From positions 51,789 to 115,788 of the forward strand of contig CAXTVM010000005.1 of NCBI GenBank assembly GCA_964247725.1: 64,000 bases of DNA. Reading direction: 5' to 3'. This DNA comes from Lichenicola sp964247725 (GTDB taxonomy: Bacteria > Pseudomonadota > Alphaproteobacteria > Acetobacterales > Acetobacteraceae). Made by a program: the position numbers and the translations under genes. Below the pieces are notes generated by a model, which did no database searches, was not told the DNA's origin, and saw only the letters and a list, made by a program, of their open reading frames with translations. Below are positions 34,022 through 43,049 of the stretch, in pieces. How positions within the stretch are numbered: the first letter of the stretch is position 1; every line of letters begins with the position of its first letter.

Positions 34022-34935
34022 GTGGGCTCCAGCCGCGAGCGCAGGTAGTCGGCACCCGTGATCGGCGGATAGCGCCGCAGCGCCTCCGGGCCGCCCAGCA
34101 CCGGCACCACCACAGCATCCGGGTTGGGGTCGAGGAAGAAGGCGACCGAGCGCCGCTCCCGCGCCGGCGCCGCGACCCGGTGCGGGGTCGAGGCGTAGAC
34201 GTCGCCGGTCCAGCGCATCAGGCAGTCGCCGATGTTGCAGACGAACGCGTCCGGGAGGCTGGGGGCGGGGGTCCAGGTGCCGTCCCGGGTGCGCAGCTGC
34301 AGGCCGGCGACGCCGTCGGTGGCCAGGATGGTGACGTTGCCGTAGTCGGTGTGCTCGCCGGCCCCCGGCGCTCCGGCGCCCGGTTCCGCCGGCGGGTAGC
34401 GCAGCAGCCGCAGGGTGGCGATCGGGGCGTCGAGCTTGTCCTCGAAGAAATCCTCTTCCAGCCCCAGGTCGAGGCTGAAGCCGCGATGCAGCAGGCGGCC
34501 GAGCGACCAGCAGCGGTCGAAATAGCCCAGCATCAGCGCGCGCCAGCCGGTCAGCGACGGCCAGGCGTTGGCGCCGCGGAACGGCTGCCCGAACCGCGGG
34601 TCGGCGGGACCCAGCTCGAGGCCGATGTTGAAGCCTTCCTTGAGGTCGGGCGCGGCCGCGGGATCGAGCCGCTCCTCGGCCAGCGCGAACCAGCCGCGGT
34701 TGTTGCGGGTGTGCCGCATCGCCAGCGCCAGCTTGGCGGCTTGGTCCAGCGCGAACAGCTGGCCGGCCGCTTCGAACACCCGCGCCACCAGCGCGTCCGG
34801 GATGCCGTGGCCGGTCAGGTAGAAGAAGCCCGGGCCGCGGCAGGCGGCGCCGAGCCTGGCCGCCACCGCGCGGCGGTCGTGCGGCTGCGCCGAACGGAGG
34901 CCGGAGACGTCGATGACGGGCAGCGCGCTGTCCAT
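34006..34935 (-). CDS. Isopenicillin N synthase-like 2OG-Fe(II) oxygenase
   Basis: A 309-residue oxygenase with the DIOX_N region (LPVIDVSGLRSA, ACRGPGFFYLTGHGIP) and the 2OG-FeII core. The iron ligands are His and Asp in GEHTDYGNVTIL and a distal His in STPHRVAAPARERRSVAFF, where the Arg-x-Ser for 2-oxoglutarate also appears (RRSVAFF). Bacterial members hydroxylate small molecules; substrate unknown. Downstream of, and 31 bases from, the methyltransferase gene. Confidence 0.87.
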   Translation of the reverse strand: MDSALPVIDVSGLRSAQPHDRRAVAARLGAACRGPGFFYLTGHGIPDALVARVFEAAGQLFALDQAAKLALAMRHTRNNRGWFALAEERLDPAAAPDLKEGFNIGLELGPADPRFGQPFRGANAWPSLTGWRALMLGYFDRCWSLGRLLHRGFSLDLGLEEDFFEDKLDAPIATLRLLRYPPAEPGAGAPGAGEHTDYGNVTILATDGVAGLQLRTRDGTWTPAPSLPDAFVCNIGDCLMRWTGDVYASTPHRVAAPARERRSVAFFLDPNPDAVVVPVLGGPEALRRYPPITGADYLRSRLEPTYRVA

Positions 34936-34966
34936 GCCCGCATCCTGGCCGGGGACGCCTCCGGCC

Positions 34967-36022
34967 TCAAGCCCGAGGCCGTCGCAGGGCCGCCAGCACC
35001 CTCGCCAGCGCGGCGGCCGGAGAGCGACGCAGGGTCCGCCAGGCGCCGGGGCTGACCGCCCGCCGCAGCAGCCAGGCGATGCCCCTGCCGGGAGGCTCGG
35101 ACGGCGGCTGCTCGGCGGCCGAGGTCAGCACGTAGATCGCCGCGCGGCCGCAGGCCGGGAAGTCGTGGTAGCGAGGGAACCAACCGCTGCGCCGCGCCAC
35201 CTGCATCAGGTAGTCGTGGGTGAAGCCCAGCTCCATCCAGCCGAACCGGCGGATGCAGAACACCGAGAGCGCGTCGAGCCGTGGCCCCCACGGATACGGG
35301 ATGCCCGCCGACGGGCCGGCGACCACCGGCTCGCCGCACAGGATGATCCGGCCACCCGGGTTGAGGCGGTCGTGCAGGCGGCGCAGCAGCGCCTCGAACT
35401 CGAAGCTGTGGTGGAACGCCTCGTAGAACAGGATGCGGTCGTATCGGCGGTCGCCGAAGCCGTCGCCGAACGAGGCGCACTCGGTCTCGACGGTGACCGA
35501 GAGGTGGCGCGCCTGCGCCTGGATCCCGTCCAGCGCCTGGGCGTCGATGTCGACGCCGCAGGCCTGGTAGCCGCTCCGGGCCAGCATGATCAGCAGCTGG
35601 CCGCTGCCGGGACCGTATTCGAGTACCGAGCCGCCGGGCGGCAAGTCGAGCCGCGACAGGATGTGGCCCCAGGCCAGCACGTGCTCGGACAGCATGGCGG
35701 CGTCCCGGAACGACCACGGCACCAGTCCGGTCCAGGGATTGGCGGGCGGCGGCGTCGCCGGCGGCTCGTCGCGGCTGGCGAGATAGCCGTCGTCGGACCG
35801 GCCGCGCAGCGACAGATAGAGCGCCATCGCCGCCTCGCGGTAGGCGGGCGAGAACGGATCGATCCGGGCCAGCGCCCGGCTCTCCGGCACGTCGAGGATC
35901 AGCTCGCACATGCGCCTGTACTGGGCGGTGCCGGGCACGCCGTCGCCGATCTCGGCCAGCAGCGCGTCGAACTCGCGCATCGGGTCCGGAGCGGCCATGG
36001 GCGCAGCCTCGCGTGGTGTCAT
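34967..36022 (-). CDS. SAM-dependent methyltransferase, class I
   Basis: A 351-residue protein with a Rossmann-like SAM domain: VLEYGPGSGQLLIMLARSGYQ (motif I), GVDIDAQALDGIQ, YDRILFYEAFHHSFEFEAL and LNPGGRIILCGEPVV. The roughly 90-residue N-terminal extension and 60-residue basic C-terminus are not assignable. The ATG at 36022 overlaps the upstream transporter stop (ATGA); ATG 35998 is an alternative. SAM binding is clear; the substrate is unknown, possibly a sugar or lipid. Confidence 0.8.
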   Translation of the reverse strand: MTPREAAPMAAPDPMREFDALLAEIGDGVPGTAQYRRMCELILDVPESRALARIDPFSPAYREAAMALYLSLRGRSDDGYLASRDEPPATPPPANPWTGLVPWSFRDAAMLSEHVLAWGHILSRLDLPPGGSVLEYGPGSGQLLIMLARSGYQACGVDIDAQALDGIQAQARHLSVTVETECASFGDGFGDRRYDRILFYEAFHHSFEFEALLRRLHDRLNPGGRIILCGEPVVAGPSAGIPYPWGPRLDALSVFCIRRFGWMELGFTHDYLMQVARRSGWFPRYHDFPACGRAAIYVLTSAAEQPPSEPPGRGIAWLLRRAVSPGAWRTLRRSPAAALARVLAALRRPRA

Positions 36023-36975
36023 CCGATCCATGCCAGCACCGCGGAGACCGTCGCCAGCGACAGGGTCGTCGAGACCAGCGTGGCGCGGCCGGCGATCTCG
36101 GCTTCGCGGCCGTACAGCCGGGCCAGCATGAACGGGCCGGTGCCGGTCGGCAGGGCGGCGATCAGCACCGCCGCCTGCGCCCAGGGCGACGGCATCCGGA
36201 ACACCGTGAACGCCAGCAGCGCGGTGAGCGACGGCTGCAGCAGCAGCTTGAGCAGCACGGTGCGGGCGACCGCGGCGGCAGGCGCCGGGCGGCCGGCGCT
36301 CTCGGCCAGGAACAGGCCGATGGTGACCAGCGCGCAGGGGCTGGCGGCATCGCCGAGCAGGCCGGTGAAGCGCCGCACCGGCTCATCCAGGCCGATGCCG
36401 GACAGGTTGACGGCGACGCCGAACAGCGGCGCCGCCACCAGCGGGTTGCGCAGCAGCGCACCGGCCACCCGCAGCAGGGTGCGCGCGGTGCCCCCACCGG
36501 CATCGCGGCCCGACTGCAGGTCGAGCTCGACCAGGGCGATCGACAGCGCGAATAGCGCGCACACGGTCAGCAGCGTCGCCAGCACCACCGGCGGCAGCCC
36601 GGCCTGACCGAACACGCCGAGGCAGAGCGGGATGCCGATGAAGGCGGTGTTGGCGTAGCTGGCCGCCAGCCCCTCGATCGCCGCCCCCGACAGCCGGCGG
36701 CGCGCATCGACCGGACGGCGCCAGTCGGCGGCGAAGCCGGCCGCGAAGGTCGCCAGCATGCCGCCGGCGTAGGCGCCGAGGAAGGCCGGGTGGTCGACCT
36801 GCGCCCCGGTCACCTCGGCCATGGCCTGGAACAGTTCCGCCGGCAGCGCCAGCCGCACCACGAAACGGTTCAGCCCGTCGGTGGCGCCCGGGCCCAGCCA
36901 GCCGCGGCGGCCGCACACGGCACCGGCCAGGATCAGCCCGAAGATCGGCAGCAGGACGGAGAAGACGGCGTGCAC
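36019..36975 (-). CDS. AEC-family (auxin efflux carrier-like) transporter
   Basis: A 318-residue integral membrane protein starting at GTG 36975. It has roughly ten hydrophobic segments and the AEC features: LLPIFGLILAGAVCGRRGWL at the N-terminus, LNRFVVRLALPAELFQAMA, ASYANTAFIGIPLCLGVFG and NPLVAAPLFGVAVNLSGIG. Members transport organic acids such as malate or malonate, by inference. It sits at the end of the tubulin-like operon, 11 bases after the PEGA protein, and overlaps the methyltransferase. Membership of the same transcript is likely; a functional link is not implied. Confidence 0.85.
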   Translation of the reverse strand: MHAVFSVLLPIFGLILAGAVCGRRGWLGPGATDGLNRFVVRLALPAELFQAMAEVTGAQVDHPAFLGAYAGGMLATFAAGFAADWRRPVDARRRLSGAAIEGLAASYANTAFIGIPLCLGVFGQAGLPPVVLATLLTVCALFALSIALVELDLQSGRDAGGGTARTLLRVAGALLRNPLVAAPLFGVAVNLSGIGLDEPVRRFTGLLGDAASPCALVTIGLFLAESAGRPAPAAAVARTVLLKLLLQPSLTALLAFTVFRMPSPWAQAAVLIAALPTGTGPFMLARLYGREAEIAGRATLVSTTLSLATVSAVLAWIG

Positions 36976-36986
36976 GCGCGGGACCG

Positions 36987-38192
36987 TCAGCCGGGACCGG
37001 GCTTGCGGACCAGCAGGTCGACCGGCACCGGCGCGTCGCCGACGGCGGCGACGGCGAGGCTGCGGCCGGCCAGCGAGCCGAGGTCGCTGCTGGCGTTGTC
37101 CAGCAGCATGACCTGGCCGCCGGCCCGCACCCGGATCGGGTTCTGGAACACCAGCGTGAAGCGGTCGCCCGGGTCCAGCATCACCGCCGCACTCCAGCCG
37201 CCGGCCGGCGGCGCCAGCAGGTGCAGGACGCGCAGCGGGTCGGGCGCCAGGGCGAGCGACAGCACGCGGCGCTCGCCCGGCAGCAGGACCAGCGGCTGGT
37301 CGAGCGGCCGGTAGCCCGGCAGCGTCGCGACCAGGCGGTAGTCGCCGGGCGGCAGGGCAAGGTCGGCGGGCGCGCGTCCGAGGCGGCGCCCCCCCTGAGC
37401 CGCCTGGGCTACCTGGGCCGGGTGCAGCTCGAGCAGGGCGCCGGGGGGCACGGTGTCGAGGCTGAGCTCGGCGTGGTGCGGCACCGGATGCAGCGGCACG
37501 CGGCGGGTCTCGCCGGCGCGCAGCCTGATCGCGACCGTGGGCGTGGTCCAGCCGCCGGCGGCGAGGCCGACCAGGTGGCGGCCGGGACCCAGCCGGATCG
37601 GGACGCCGACGGTGCCGGCCTCGACGCCGTCGACCAGCACGACGCCGTCCGCCGCCGAGGCCGCGCCGGGGACCGGGCTTGGCGGCAGCGTCACCACCAG
37701 GTCGCCGTGCGGCCCCGCGGTCAGCAGCTGCCAGGCCAGCGCGCCGCCACCCAGGATCGCGGCTGCCAGCAGCAGCTGCCGCCGGGCGAGGGCGCGGGCC
37801 CGGCGCTGGGCCGCCGTCGGCGGCCGCGGCGGAAGCCGGGGGCGGGCCGGACGCCGTTGCACCGGCGGCATCGGCAGGATCGTCGGCCGCGGCGATACCG
37901 GCGGCACCGAGCCGGGCTGGAACGGCCGCGGTGGGTATGGCGCGGCAGGCGCCGCCGCGGCGTTCGGTGCCGGCTCCGGCGGCTCCTTGGACTGCAGCGC
38001 GGGTTCCGGCACGGGTCTTGGCACCGGGCCGGGCCGGGGGCGGGGCTCCACCGGCCGCACGTCGGCGATCGGACCGGGTTGCGCCGGCTCGGATGCCGCC
38101 TGCCGCCGCGCCGCGCCGCAGAACGGGCAGAAGCCGACCGCGTGCGGCAGGGCCTCGCCACAGGCGGCGCACGGTCCCGGCATCGCTGCCAT
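36987..38192 (-). CDS. Zinc-ribbon, proline-rich, PEGA-like membrane protein
   Basis: A 401-residue protein. CAACGEALPHAVGFCPFCG (residues 8-26) is a two-CxxC zinc ribbon. A long Pro-rich linker (about 35-125) follows, then one membrane helix (LLLAAAILGGGALAWQLL, about 140-157). The exported part carries two PEGA-like beta-sandwiches: VLVDGVEAGTVGVPIRLGPG followed by RHLVGLAAGGW, and DLALPPGDYRLVATLPGY. PEGA domains often bind surface or cell-wall components. Cytoplasmic zinc ribbon plus external PEGA suggests a transmembrane adaptor. The start abuts the upstream stop, so it belongs to the tubulin-like operon. Confidence 0.75.
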   Translation of the reverse strand: MAAMPGPCAACGEALPHAVGFCPFCGAARRQAASEPAQPGPIADVRPVEPRPRPGPVPRPVPEPALQSKEPPEPAPNAAAAPAAPYPPRPFQPGSVPPVSPRPTILPMPPVQRRPARPRLPPRPPTAAQRRARALARRQLLLAAAILGGGALAWQLLTAGPHGDLVVTLPPSPVPGAASAADGVVLVDGVEAGTVGVPIRLGPGRHLVGLAAGGWTTPTVAIRLRAGETRRVPLHPVPHHAELSLDTVPPGALLELHPAQVAQAAQGGRRLGRAPADLALPPGDYRLVATLPGYRPLDQPLVLLPGERRVLSLALAPDPLRVLHLLAPPAGGWSAAVMLDPGDRFTLVFQNPIRVRAGGQVMLLDNASSDLGSLAGRSLAVAAVGDAPVPVDLLVRKPGPG

Positions 38193-38858
38193 CTAGCGGA
38201 TGCTGCCGCAGGCCAGCGCGGCGCGGTCGGAGAGCGGGCGCGGCGCCGGGCAGTCGCCGCTGCCGGGGATGCGGCCGATGGCGGCGTCGGCGAGGTCGAG
38301 CAGGGCCGGGTCCGGACGCGGCGTCGGCGGCACCCCCTCGTCTCGCTCGAACAGCAGCAGCGCGCGGGTGAAGCCGTCGCTGGCGATGCCGTCGATGGCG
38401 CCCGGATAGTACTCCAGCCGGTGCAGCGCCACCTGCAGGTCGCGGACCAGGGGGCTCGCCTCCGCGGCGAGCGCCACGGTGTCGGCGACGCGGCCCGGAC
38501 CCCACCGCCCGTCCGCGCCGCGGCAGCGCTGCCCGTCCAGCGCCAGCTCCCGGGCGCCGCCCCGGACCGTGACCCGGATCGTGCGGCACGGCCCCCCCGC
38601 CCGCGTCGACGGCCCTGCCGCCACGGTGCCGGACAGGCCGGACGCGTCGTCGCGCCACGGCATCGGCTGGTTCGCAGGGTCGCGGTCCAGCACCGCCGCC
38701 AGCGTCGGCTGCAGCGACGGCATCACCTGCCCGAGCAGGGTCGCCGCCTCGGCCGCGCTCGGCGAGGGCTGGGCCCCGGCCCGGCCGGCGGGCCAGGCCA
38801 GACCCAGCGTGGCGAGGATCAGCGCGGCGATGCCGGAAGGATCCGGCCTACTCGTCAT
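38193..38858 (-). CDS. Secreted RT0821-like / peptidoglycan-binding protein
   Basis: A 221-residue protein. MTSRPDPSGIAALILATLGL with AWPAGRAGA forms a signal peptide. The middle resembles the RT0821/Lpp0805 surface-antigen pattern: a Trp-rich entry (PMPWRDDASGLSGTVAAGP), GGPCRTIRVTVRGG and LDGQRCRGADGRWG. The C-terminal part, VRDLQVALHRLEYYPGAIDG and FTRALLLFERDEGVPP, matches a PG-binding-1 helical module. This places it in the periplasm, possibly contacting peptidoglycan. The ATG at 38858 overlaps the tubulin-like gene stop by 11 bases. Confidence 0.72.
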   Translation of the reverse strand: MTSRPDPSGIAALILATLGLAWPAGRAGAQPSPSAAEAATLLGQVMPSLQPTLAAVLDRDPANQPMPWRDDASGLSGTVAAGPSTRAGGPCRTIRVTVRGGARELALDGQRCRGADGRWGPGRVADTVALAAEASPLVRDLQVALHRLEYYPGAIDGIASDGFTRALLLFERDEGVPPTPRPDPALLDLADAAIGRIPGSGDCPAPRPLSDRAALACGSIR

Positions 38859-41800
38859 CCGGCAGCTCGTCCTCGTCGTCGGGCAGCGCGCCGGCGAGCA
38901 GCGCCGCCAGCGCCGGCACATCGCGGACGCGCTCCCAGCGGGCACTGCCCAGCGCCCGCACGTTGGTGCCCTCCCGCAGGGTTCCCTGCGCCGCCAGCCG
39001 GGCCAGCTCGACCAGCGTGAACGGGCCGGACAGCCGCTTGGCGACCGACAGGTGCCAGCCGGATGGCCCGATCGGCGATGATCCAGTCACGGCACCGGGA
39101 CCGGCCGCCAGCGCCCGCAGGCGCTCCGGCGTGAAGCGGTCGGGCAGCAGGCGGCGCTTCGGCGCACCGCGCGCGTCCGGCGCGTCGGCCGGGTCGCGGT
39201 TGGCGTCGGCCGGATCGGCGTCGGCCTCGCTGCCGGGGATGCTCTCGGTCCACTCGGCGACGCGGCGCTTGGCTGCCGCGAACAACGCCGTCGGGTCCGG
39301 GGCGACCTCGCCGCCGGCGGCGCGCTCGCGGAGCGAGGCGGCGAGCTCGAGCGCCAGCGTCTGCGCCAGGCCCGGGACGCGGTCGGTCTGGCTCGGGCCG
39401 ATCCGGGCCATGCGGGCGGCATAGACGCGCTCGCCGGTCCACTCGATCAGCGCCGCCGCGGCGAGCAGCTGGACCGGGTCCAGCCCGCGCTCGAATGCCT
39501 CGATCCGAGACTGCACCTTGTCGCGGTGGCGCGAGAAGCCCGACGCGCGGATCACCCGCTCGGTGCCGGCGTCGCCCCAGTCGCCGCCGCCGAGGTCGAT
39601 CCGGTACGGCTGGCCGGGCCGCGCGCCGCGCACCAGGATGCCGTAGGCGACGCCGCGCATGAACAGGCCGAGGTTGCGCCGCATCTCCTCGATCTCCTGG
39701 CCGGTCGGCACCACCGGGTCGGGGAACCGCTCCGGGCTGCGGTGGGTATGCAGCGGCAGCGGCCGCCGCTGCTCCAGCTGGTAGCTGGTGCGCCACTCGG
39801 TGCGCAGCGGGTCGATGCTGTCGAGCGGGATGCCGCTCAGCTCGCAGTAGATCAGGATGCGGTCGCGCAGGCCCGAGTTCAGGTACTGCGCCGCGCCGAT
39901 GCCGAGCCGTCCGGTCGGGATCGCCTGCGCGATCTCGGCGCCGAAGCTGCGCTCGAAGCTGTCCTTGTCGTCGGTGGCGATCAGCAGCGTGTAGCGCGGC
40001 CCCATCGAGACGCCGCCCAGATGGTCGAACGAGGCGTCGAGCCAGGGCATGGCGCGGACCATCGCCCGTCCGAACAGCGCGATGCGGTCGCGGGCCGCCA
40101 TGTCGAGCAGGATCGACTGCGCCGAGCGCAGGGCCTGCGCGCGGTCGCGCAGCTGGTGGCGGGCGTAGCCGCGCAGCCGGTTCAGCAGCACGCTGCGCGC
40201 CAGGTCGTCGCGCAGGATCGGGAACAGGGTGCGCGAGCCGCCCTCGTCGCGGAACATCTCCTGCGCCCAGCGGGCGATCTCGGCCTCGTCGCCGTCCAGC
40301 ATCGCGCGCGCCTCGGCGTCCGCCTCCGGCAGCACCACGAAGGTGCCGCGGTCGCGGCGCGACACCGCGTCCCGCAGCAGGCCGATCTCGGCGTCGAACT
40401 CGGCCACCGTCTGCCGCACCAGGGCGCGTCCCTGCACCAGCTCGGCGACGGCGCCGTCCCACAGCGTGTTGCCGTCGGCGTCCTGGCCGCGGCGGGTGCC
40501 GAGCGCCTCCGACATCGCGCGCAGGAAGCTGCGCGCCTCGATCGCCGCCTGCCGGCGCAGCTGCATCGCCAGGTAGTAGGAGGTCTCGGCGCGCAGGTGC
40601 TCGAGGTAGCGCTCGGCCGCCTTGCGGTCCGGCCCGAACGGGAACCGGCGGCCAACCGCCTCGCGCAGGTTGTCGAGCGACTGCTCGAAGCGGTGCTGGG
40701 TGTCGCCGGCGCGCGTCGCGTAGCGCGTCTCGACCGCGTCCAGCCGGGCGATCTCGGCCTCCATCTGCAGCTTGGCGTCCTCGACCAGGCGGATGGTATA
40801 GTCCAGCCCGCCGCGGTCGCGCTGGTCGAGATAGTCGTAGAGCACCGCGCGCAGCGCCTTCGGCCCGTCGCCGTCCCGCTCGGCGGCCATCCGGTTGCGG
40901 GTGGCGACGATGCGGTCGGCGGCGAGCCCGGAGCCGGTCTTGTGCCGGATGCTGCCCAGCACGTCCTCGTGGCGCTGCTCGAACTCGCGCAGCACCAGGG
41001 TGGGCAGGTTGCGCGGGTCGGCGGTCTGGAACCCTTCGGACTGGTAGGTGGCGAGCAGGTCGCGGTCGATCTCGGCCAGCACCGACTGGCCGCTGCCGTC
41101 GGCCAGCAGCCGGTCGATCAGGGCCGGCTCGTTGATGGTGGCGGTGTCCGCCTGGCCCGGCAGCACGTGGTGGAAGGCGCTCGGCCGCAGGTGGAACTGG
41201 CGGTCCAGGAAGTCGTCGCGCTCGGCCGGCGTCGGCAGCCGGCCGGAATCCTCCAGCGCCACGTTGAAGTAGGCCTTCAGCATCCGCTTGGCGGTCTCGG
41301 CCACCGCGGCGTCGACCGCGACCCGGCCCTTGGTGTCGATGGTGGCCTGGCCGAACGAGGAGAACAGCTGGCTGTAGCGCAGCGACTGCCGGCCGAGATG
41401 CGCCGGCAGCGGCGGCTCGTAGTTGTCGAGCTTGTGCTGCGCCTGGTTGACCGCGATCGAGCGCTTGGTGGCGGCGAACTCGCTGGTGCCGAAATCCTCG
41501 AACAGGATGTCGGCGGCCATGTCGTACAGGTCCTCGACCGATTCCAGCCCGTCGTCGAGCACGTTGCGGGTGTCGAGCAGGTAGGCGTCGTCGTACGGCG
41601 CGATGCCCGGCAGCGGGCCCTGGTGCTCGGCCCACTGCGTGACGAACGGCGGCTGCGGGTTCGGCCGCATCGCGTGCTCGAGCTCCATCAGCGCCGCGTA
41701 GCCGTTGGCGTTGACGCGCTGGCGCTGGTGGTCGTGGTAGCCGCCGGGCAGCAGCAGCACGAGGTCGACGGTGGGCGCCGGATGGATCATCGAGCGCAGC

Positions 41801-42426
41801 ATCAGGCCGAGGTCGATGAAGCTGCCCGAGCCGGTGCCGCCGGCGGCCGAGCAGGCCACCACCACGCGCAGCCGGTTCTCGATCTCGAGGCCGAGATGGG
41901 CGAGGTCGTCCTGCCGGCCGACGCTGCGCAGCAGCCCGTCGCTGCGGTCGCGCACCAGGTCGGCGAGCTTCGCGAACTGGTCGAAGAACAGCAGGCGCGA
42001 GATCGCGCGCACCTGGCCCGCACCTTTCTCGGTGTTGATCAGCGAGAAGTCCGCGACCGGCAGCCAGTCGGCGACCAGCGGGTAGCGGTCGAGGTCGCGC
42101 GTGTAGCGCCGCACGTCGACCGCGTGCTGCAGCCGCTCGTTCTCGCGGAATGCGACGATGCGGGCCAGCGGGTCGCTGGCGCCGTCGCGGTCGCTCGAGG
42201 TGGCGGTGCGCAGGTCGGTGTCGAAATAGAGGAACGAGGCGATCGGGAACCGGGACAGGTCGTCGACGCGCCGGCCGTTCCAGTCGCCGGCCAGGATGCG
42301 CCGGCGCAGCCTGAGCAGGATCTGCATGCCGGTGCCGCCGAGGCCGATGAACAGGGTCGGCTGCACACGCCGCGTGGCGGCGCGCGGCTCGGCGTCCAGG
42401 GGCGTGGGCAGGGTGGCGTCGGGCAT
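38848..42426 (-). CDS. Tubulin-like GTPase-domain protein with C-terminal GYF-like module
   Basis: A 1192-residue protein. Residues 22-44 (PTLFIGLGGTGMQILLRLRR) form the first nucleotide-binding loop and residues 192-203 (CSAAGGTGSGSF) match the tubulin/FtsZ signature, as in the Tubulin_2 family of large bacterial proteins. The central 600 residues are mostly helical with coiled-coil stretches (VEDAKLQMEAEIARLDAVE). Near 1124-1172, WHLSVAKRLSGPFTLVELAR and WERVRDVPALAALL match GYF_2, a proline-peptide-binding module. The tail is acidic (DDEDELPDDE). It likely polymerises or switches on GTP beneath the membrane. The adjacent Pro-rich membrane proteins are natural GYF targets, by inference. It is not FtsZ, TubZ or CetZ by length or motif. 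Confidence 0.82.
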   Translation of the reverse strand: MPDATLPTPLDAEPRAATRRVQPTLFIGLGGTGMQILLRLRRRILAGDWNGRRVDDLSRFPIASFLYFDTDLRTATSSDRDGASDPLARIVAFRENERLQHAVDVRRYTRDLDRYPLVADWLPVADFSLINTEKGAGQVRAISRLLFFDQFAKLADLVRDRSDGLLRSVGRQDDLAHLGLEIENRLRVVVACSAAGGTGSGSFIDLGLMLRSMIHPAPTVDLVLLLPGGYHDHQRQRVNANGYAALMELEHAMRPNPQPPFVTQWAEHQGPLPGIAPYDDAYLLDTRNVLDDGLESVEDLYDMAADILFEDFGTSEFAATKRSIAVNQAQHKLDNYEPPLPAHLGRQSLRYSQLFSSFGQATIDTKGRVAVDAAVAETAKRMLKAYFNVALEDSGRLPTPAERDDFLDRQFHLRPSAFHHVLPGQADTATINEPALIDRLLADGSGQSVLAEIDRDLLATYQSEGFQTADPRNLPTLVLREFEQRHEDVLGSIRHKTGSGLAADRIVATRNRMAAERDGDGPKALRAVLYDYLDQRDRGGLDYTIRLVEDAKLQMEAEIARLDAVETRYATRAGDTQHRFEQSLDNLREAVGRRFPFGPDRKAAERYLEHLRAETSYYLAMQLRRQAAIEARSFLRAMSEALGTRRGQDADGNTLWDGAVAELVQGRALVRQTVAEFDAEIGLLRDAVSRRDRGTFVVLPEADAEARAMLDGDEAEIARWAQEMFRDEGGSRTLFPILRDDLARSVLLNRLRGYARHQLRDRAQALRSAQSILLDMAARDRIALFGRAMVRAMPWLDASFDHLGGVSMGPRYTLLIATDDKDSFERSFGAEIAQAIPTGRLGIGAAQYLNSGLRDRILIYCELSGIPLDSIDPLRTEWRTSYQLEQRRPLPLHTHRSPERFPDPVVPTGQEIEEMRRNLGLFMRGVAYGILVRGARPGQPYRIDLGGGDWGDAGTERVIRASGFSRHRDKVQSRIEAFERGLDPVQLLAAAALIEWTGERVYAARMARIGPSQTDRVPGLAQTLALELAASLRERAAGGEVAPDPTALFAAAKRRVAEWTESIPGSEADADPADANRDPADAPDARGAPKRRLLPDRFTPERLRALAAGPGAVTGSSPIGPSGWHLSVAKRLSGPFTLVELARLAAQGTLREGTNVRALGSARWERVRDVPALAALLAGALPDDEDELPDDE

Positions 42427-42438
42427 CGGCCGGTTCCC

Positions 42439-42915
42439 TCAGCGCGGGCGCGACCGGGGCCGGCCGCGCGCCGCGGACCGGTAGAGCAGCACGAACAGGA
42501 CCAGCGTCACCAGCACCAGCAGCAGCAGCGGGACCGTGAACGCCGCGACCTGCCACAGGCTGCCGAGCAGCCCGAACACGATCAGCACGGCCAGCGCCAT
42601 CAGGAACGAGAACAGCGCCCACCCGGCATTGCCGGCCGCCGACGGCGAGGCGCGCGCGCCGATCAGGTGGCCGCGCACGGCGCCGCGCAGGAACAGGAAC
42701 GCCGCCGCCAGCGCCAGCAGGATCGCGACGCCCGCCACGGCGTCGGTGCCGTCGAGGCCGGGTGCCCCCGGAAGGGCGGCGGCGCTGATCGGCGCCCCCG
42801 CGGACGTGCCTGGGGTCGGCGTGGTGGGCACGCTGCCCGGGGCCGGGGCAGCCGGCGGGGCGGTGTCGGCGGGCGGCTTCAGCGTGAAATCGGGGGAAGG
42901 CGTCGGGTCGGGCAT
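42439..42915 (-). CDS. Proline-rich membrane protein of the tubulin-like operon
   Basis: A 158-residue protein starting at ATG 42915 (an in-frame ATG at 42969 is possible). A Pro/Ala/Thr-rich N-terminus of about 55 residues (PADTAPPAAPAPGSVP) is followed by a hydrophobic helix (AGVAILLALAAAFLFLRGAV), and two more close together (FSFLMALAVLIVFGLLGSLW, VPLLLLVLVTLVLFVLLYRS), then a basic tail. It is first in the operon, 12 bases before the tubulin-like gene. The proline tract is a candidate ligand for the GYF-like module of that protein. No family recognised. Confidence 0.65.
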   Translation of the reverse strand: MPDPTPSPDFTLKPPADTAPPAAPAPGSVPTTPTPGTSAGAPISAAALPGAPGLDGTDAVAGVAILLALAAAFLFLRGAVRGHLIGARASPSAAGNAGWALFSFLMALAVLIVFGLLGSLWQVAAFTVPLLLLVLVTLVLFVLLYRSAARGRPRSRPR

Positions 42916-43049
42916 ACCATTGGGGAGAATGCACCGAACCGCCGCGCGCCGCCACGGCATCGGCCGCATGATCCCCCGAGTTGACGGTGCCGCCGAACTG
43001 CCTCAGAGCGGATGCAAAGAAAATCGTTTCCGGCGAAGGGATCACCACC

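Noticed and set aside
38848..38859. Possible programmed frameshift fusing the tubulin-like protein to the PG-binding protein
   Set aside because: The downstream protein has its own ATG and a good signal peptide; an 11-base overlap is ordinary operon spacing.
39526..42984. A 1152-codon open frame on the plus strand opposite the tubulin-like gene
   Set aside because: No motif, low-complexity Ala/Arg/Gly/Gln content, fully antisense to a well-supported coding region.
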